Below the pieces are notes generated by a model. The model worked only from the letters and a program-made list of their open reading frames with translations. It was not told where the DNA came from and did not search any database. 64,000 nt of DNA from DASPJL01 sp035628645 (lineage in GTDB: Bacteria > Bacteroidota > Bacteroidia > Cytophagales > Cyclobacteriaceae), in assembly GCA_035628645.1 (NCBI GenBank), contig DASPJL010000049.1, forward strand, positions 1 through 64,000. Direction: 5' to 3'. A program made the position numbers and the translations under genes. Positions 61,053 to 64,000 of the stretch are shown piece by piece. The first letter of the stretch is position 1, and each line of letters starts with the position of its first letter.

Positions 61053-61427
61053 TTAAGATTCAGCTAAAGGCGGTTTTATAAAGGTATCCTTTGAATCTTT
61101 TAGTTCTTCCAGGAAAAATTCCTTTAGCTGAATAATCTCCTTCTTACTTTCCAGTTCTACTTTAAAACTGATCTTTGCTTTTAAAGCGCTAAATACTTTT
61201 ATAATTGAAGATAAAGTCAGATTTCTATCAGATTTTTCAAGTTTAGAAATCTGGGCCTTTTGCACCCCTAGCAATAATCCAACCTTTGTTTGTGAGTAAT
61301 TCCGCACTTTCCTCAAGGCTTTAATTAATTTCCCAAGTACGTCCTTTTTAAGTGGCAACTCAAAAACATAACCTGTGCTCTTATTAAGTTCACTGTTTTC
61401 TTTCAAAAAAATTTCTCTGTTTTCCAT
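61053..61427 (-). CDS. XRE-family (HigA-like) transcriptional regulator
   Basis: A 124-residue protein. A helix-turn-helix of the XRE type spans ~30-85 (LGKLIKALRKVRNYSQTKVGLLLGVQKAQISKLEKSDRNLTLSSIIKVF), followed by SALKAKISFKVEL and an acidic tail. This layout matches HigA-type antitoxins or solitary phage-like repressors. A HigB toxin would be expected immediately upstream on the same strand, but the frame there (61390-61581) has no toxin pattern. A perfect inverted repeat lies 72 bp upstream of the start and may be its operator. Confidence 0.85.
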   Translation of the reverse strand: MENREIFLKENSELNKSTGYVFELPLKKDVLGKLIKALRKVRNYSQTKVGLLLGVQKAQISKLEKSDRNLTLSSIIKVFSALKAKISFKVELESKKEIIQLKEFFLEELKDSKDTFIKPPLAES

Positions 61428-61498
61428 AGCTCAAAAACTTATAAACGTTCCCTCTTTTACTAGGATTAGTTTCTAAATGTTGCATTTCGGAAAAATTG

Positions 61499-61516
61499 GT
61501 ATCCTTATGTGGATAC
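61499..61516. promoter_or_regulatory. Operator candidate of the XRE regulator
   Basis: GTATCC-TTATGT-GGATAC: perfect 6-bp arms with a 6-bp spacer. It lies between the XRE gene and the divergent response regulator, and its size and symmetry fit autoregulation by an XRE dimer. Confidence 0.55.
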
Positions 61517-61610
61517 ATAACTGATTGATAATAAAAAAAATAACTAAATATACGTTCGCATAGTTCTTCCCGGCTATTCACAATAAAAGTGTCAATAAAG
61601 CTTAGAAAGT

Positions 61611-62024
61611 TTGAAAAGTAAAATAATAATAAACTCTATTCTTATAATTGAAGATGACGAGTTAACAGCTTCTTTATATAATTTTCTGCTAACTGAATTA
61701 CACATCTGCAAAAACATAGTGATAAAGACCGAACCTGAGGAAGGCCTCGAATTTATAAGGGAAAAGTGTCTGAATAATGAATGTCCTGAACTTATATTCA
61801 TTGATCTTAAAATGCAAGGATTAACGGGCTTCGAGCTTATTGAGGAAATAAATAAGCTTAAGGTTAGTCATAATATAAATTGTAAAATCGTCATTTTAAC
61901 AAGTTCCTCATTTATTAAAGACAGAGAAAAAGCTGAGGAATTGTCTGTTGACGATTATATTATTAAGCCATTAAGTAATGAAAAAATTCAGTCCCTTATC
62001 ACTAAGCACTTCGATATTCAATAA
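61611..62024 (+). CDS. Single-domain response regulator (TTG start)
   Basis: A 137-residue receiver domain. It starts with TTG at 61611; no ATG precedes the first strand (SILIIEDDELTASLYNFLL). Phospho-acceptor Asp in FIDLKMQGLTGFEL, Ser/Thr switch in ILTSSS, and Lys in IIKPL are present. The loop before the acceptor (EFIREKCLNNECPEL) is characteristic of Rcp1-like regulators. No kinase is adjacent. It differs from the regulator at 33187 but is of the same class. A hairpin terminator follows at 62057. Confidence 0.88.
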   Translation: MKSKIIINSILIIEDDELTASLYNFLLTELHICKNIVIKTEPEEGLEFIREKCLNNECPELIFIDLKMQGLTGFELIEEINKLKVSHNINCKIVILTSSSFIKDREKAEELSVDDYIIKPLSNEKIQSLITKHFDIQ

Positions 62025-62056
62025 TTAAGAGTCAACCTTAAGGTTAAAGTATAAAC

Positions 62057-62080
62057 AAAAAGGATAATTTCGTCCTTTTT
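62057..62080 (+). terminator. Terminator after the response regulator
   Basis: Eight-bp stem AAAAAGGA / TCCTTTTT with an 8-nt loop; the T-rich right arm serves as the run. 33 bp after the stop codon. Confidence 0.7.
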
Positions 62081-62134
62081 AGTGCCTCTATGGTTATATT
62101 AGTAAAAAATATCAACTTAATAAACGGAAATACT

Positions 62135-63436
62135 ATGTCTTTAAAATTTGAAACTTTACAAGTTCATGCTGGCCAGGAAGTTGATCCAACCACCGGGTCA
62201 AGAGCAGTACCCATTCATCAGACCACTTCTTTTGTTTTCAAAAATGCTGAACATGGAGCGAATTTATTCGCTTTGAAGGAGTTCGGAAATATTTATACCC
62301 GGATAATGAATCCAACCACAGATGTTTTTGAAAAACGTATTGCCGCATTAGAAGGCGGAGTAGCAGGATTAGCCGTTGCCTCGGGTATGGCAGCACAGTT
62401 TCTCGCCTTAAACAATATTCTTGAATCGGGGGATAACTTTGTTTCTTCTCCCTACCTCTATGGCGGAACTTACAATCAGTTTAAGGTTTCCTTCAAAAGG
62501 TTAGGTATTGATGTTCGTTTTGCGGATGGAGATAAAGTTGAAAGCTTTGAAAAGCTGATCAATGAAAAAACAAAAGCAATTTTTATTGAAACTATCGGTA
62601 ATCCTGAGTTCAGTGTGCCGGATTTTGAAGCTTTTGGTCGGCTTGCAGAGAAACATCAATTGCCTTTGATTGTTGACAATACTTTTGGCGCGGCCGGATA
62701 TTTAATTAGACCGATAGACTATGGCGCTAATGTAGTAGTGGCTGCTGCGACTAAATGGATTGGGGGTCATGGAAACAGTATAGGCGGCATGATTGTAGAC
62801 GCAGGTACCTTCAACTGGGGTAATGGTAAATTCCCAATATTTACTGAGCCTTCAGAAGGTTACCACGGGCTGAAATTCTGGGAAGTTTTCGGAAAAGATG
62901 GGCCGTTTGGAAATATTGCTTTTATTATCAGGGCCCGAGTTGAAGGGTTAAGAGATTTCGGTCCGGCAATCAGCCCATTCAATTCATTTTTAATGCTTCA
63001 GGGAATTGAAACTTTGTCTTTAAGAGTAGATAGAACTGTTGAAAATACGCTTGCTCTTGCTAAATGGCTTCAAAAGAATGATTCTGTGGAAAGCGTAAAC
63101 TACCCCGGCCTGGAAGGAAGCAGATATTATGAGAATGCAAAAAAATACCTTAAAAAAGGAGCAGGCGGAGTACTTTCCTTTAATATAAAAGGAGGGAAAA
63201 AGAATGCTGAAGCATTTGTTAATAGCCTTCAATTAATAAGCCATCTGGCCAATGTGGGTGATGTAAAGACGTTGATTATTCATCCGGCATCTACTACCCA
63301 CCAGCAGCTTTCAGATGCAGAACAATTGGCAGCAGGGGTATCTCCAACCATGTTAAGGGTTTCGTTAGGAACAGAACATATTGACGATATAAAAGCAGAT
63401 ATTCAACAAGCTTTTGATAAAGTATTTGTCAAGTAA
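62135..63436 (+). CDS. metY: O-acetylhomoserine sulfhydrylase (MetY-type)
   Basis: I start at 62135 (MSLKFETLQVHAGQEVDPTTG), the normal MetY beginning; the frame reaches back to 62090 only through the preceding terminator tail. The 433-residue PLP enzyme of the Cys/Met metabolism class makes homocysteine from O-acetylhomoserine and sulfide. Key features are SFVFKNAEHGANLF, the substrate/PLP region VASGMAAQFLALNN, IVDNTFGAAGYL with the PLP Asp, AATKWIGGHGNSIGG with the PLP Lys, and HPASTTHQQL. The long insertion GKFPIFTEPSEGYHGLKFWE separates MetY from MetB/MetC. A strong terminator follows, then an Rrf2 regulator. Confidence 0.95.
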   Translation: MSLKFETLQVHAGQEVDPTTGSRAVPIHQTTSFVFKNAEHGANLFALKEFGNIYTRIMNPTTDVFEKRIAALEGGVAGLAVASGMAAQFLALNNILESGDNFVSSPYLYGGTYNQFKVSFKRLGIDVRFADGDKVESFEKLINEKTKAIFIETIGNPEFSVPDFEAFGRLAEKHQLPLIVDNTFGAAGYLIRPIDYGANVVVAAATKWIGGHGNSIGGMIVDAGTFNWGNGKFPIFTEPSEGYHGLKFWEVFGKDGPFGNIAFIIRARVEGLRDFGPAISPFNSFLMLQGIETLSLRVDRTVENTLALAKWLQKNDSVESVNYPGLEGSRYYENAKKYLKKGAGGVLSFNIKGGKKNAEAFVNSLQLISHLANVGDVKTLIIHPASTTHQQLSDAEQLAAGVSPTMLRVSLGTEHIDDIKADIQQAFDKVFVK

Positions 63437-63461
63437 TTGATTTTAGATTAAATCATCATAG

Positions 63462-63493
63462 AAGACAAGCAGATTTTCCGCTTGTCTTTTTTA
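63462..63493 (+). terminator. Terminator after metY
   Basis: Nine-bp stem AAGACAAGC / GCTTGTCTT extended around AGATTTTCC, followed by TTTTTT, 25 bp after the stop. Confidence 0.87.
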
Positions 63494-63627
63494 TTAATGA
63501 GCGGAACTTTTTTGACAGGCTTTCTTTGAACTTAATAAATGAAAACGGTTGTTTAAATAAAGATCATTATTTTTATAGATTGAATTGGAAAATGCCAGAT
63601 TTCTGATTCTTTTATTTGAACAAATAG

Positions 63628-64000
63628 ATGCTGTCTAAAAAAGCCAAATACGCCCTTAAAGCCTTACTTTACCTTACCAAAAACAAAGAAAAGGGCTTGA
63701 CCCTGATTTCTGAGATCTCAAATTCGGAACGTATTCCAAAAAAATTCCTGGAAAGTATTTTGGTAGATCTTAAAACCAATGGTTTACTTCACAGTATTCG
63801 TGGAAAGAAGGGCGGATACCAATTAGCTAAAGACCCTTCCCAAATTTCTGTAGGAAATGTAATCCGAATGATTGATGGCCCATTAGCCCCTATTCCCTGT
63901 GTGAGCCACTTATACTATCGAAAGTGTGATGAATGTGTAGATGAGATCACCTGCGAAATCCGTATCGTGATGAAAAAGGTAAGGGATTCCACTGCTTCTA
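63628..64000 (+). CDS. Rrf2-family transcriptional regulator (3' end outside window)
   Basis: The frame starts at the ATG at 63628 and is still open at the window end (124 codons seen). The winged helix is MLSKKAKYALKALLYLTKN, then IPKKFLESILVDLKTNGLL and SIRGKKGGYQLAKDP, the classic Rrf2 DNA-binding region. After that come IPCVSHLYYRKCDECVDEITC: four cysteines in the region where IscR, NsrR and RirA bind Fe-S clusters. Next to metY, and probably at the head of an operon outside the window, it is a good candidate for a CymR-like or IscR-like controller of sulfur assimilation; that role is inference. Confidence 0.9.
   Translation, partial: MLSKKAKYALKALLYLTKNKEKGLTLISEISNSERIPKKFLESILVDLKTNGLLHSIRGKKGGYQLAKDPSQISVGNVIRMIDGPLAPIPCVSHLYYRKCDECVDEITCEIRIVMKKVRDSTAS

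Noticed and set aside
61390..61581. Minus-strand 63-codon frame overlapping the XRE gene start, considered as a HigB toxin
   Set aside because: It lacks any RelE/HigB pattern and overlaps the XRE gene by 38 bp; the operator-like palindrome lies inside it, which suggests a non-coding control region.
62065..62072. TAATTTCG as a -7 box for metY
   Set aside because: It lies in the loop of the terminator hairpin at 62057-62080 and differs from TAnnTTTG.
62025..62134. SAM riboswitch upstream of metY
   Set aside because: The 110-bp gap is mainly the terminator of the preceding gene, and neither SAM-I nor SAM-II conserved segments are recognisable.

Overview
The window reads as low-GC chromosomal DNA from a free-living Bacteroidota bacterium, most likely of the Cytophagales/Flavobacteriia type. 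The evidence is several secreted proteins ending in type IX secretion (T9SS type A) sorting tails, SusA-like and multi-modular polysaccharide hydrolases, a Reg_prop/Y_Y_Y sensor, DUF5916 and CotH proteins, TAnnTTTG-type -7 boxes, and dispersed intergenic repeats typical of this phylum. I saw no tRNA, rRNA, CRISPR array, prophage or intact insertion sequence. The genus assignment is inference.

Layout. 0-16 kb holds the end of a T9SS-tailed GH13 amylase, a complete SusA-like GH13 amylase, two small proteins, a large ThuA/PQQ-dehydrogenase/cytochrome c lipoprotein, a membrane-anchored propeller sensor with a LuxR-type helix-turn-helix, and a 1397-residue GH16 glucanase with repeated binding modules. 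16-22 kb holds a DUF3347 lipoprotein, an acyltransferase and a compact arsenic operon on the minus strand (arsR-arsN2-arsM-arsC-acr3) with a perfect 18-bp palindrome before arsR. 22-34 kb is mixed: CotH, a GDSL hydrolase, a lactonase, a DUF433/DUF5615 toxin-antitoxin pair with a frameshifted toxin, a YfiT/DinB protein, EamA and AI-2E transporters, a GH15 glucosidase next to a glucose dehydrogenase, a Cys-rich copper-binding protein and a response regulator. 34-36 kb is a second GH16-like T9SS protein.

36.5-48.3 kb is a nitrate assimilation island. cobA (siroheme synthesis) diverges from nirB-nirD, mobA, the transporter narK, a single-chain nitrate reductase fused to an FAD reductase and a BFD-type Fe-S domain, and a protein that looks like a nitrite/sulfite reductase scaffold without cluster cysteines joined to a rubredoxin domain. 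The cobA/nirB intergenic region carries three copies of a 16-bp palindrome whose centres are exactly 52 bp apart, and a GC-rich self-complementary element lies between mobA and narK. Together the genes would import nitrate, reduce it to ammonium and supply molybdenum cofactor and siroheme.

48.5-64 kb carries a fucose-permease-like transporter, a LysR regulator, a ferredoxin, small membrane proteins, a PfkB kinase, a DUF5916 protein, saccharopine dehydrogenase, a thioredoxin-fold arsenate reductase, MsrB, an XRE regulator with a palindromic operator candidate, a response regulator, MetY and the start of an Rrf2 regulator that runs off the window.

Across the window, degenerate tandem repeats of period 7 (one of period 8) sit directly against start or stop codons of at least nine genes. 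With two MITE-like inverted-repeat elements and several large palindromes they are the most conspicuous non-coding structure. The best candidates for undescribed biology are the cluster-less reductase/rubredoxin protein, the three phased palindromes, the folded element before narK and the gene-boundary heptad repeats.
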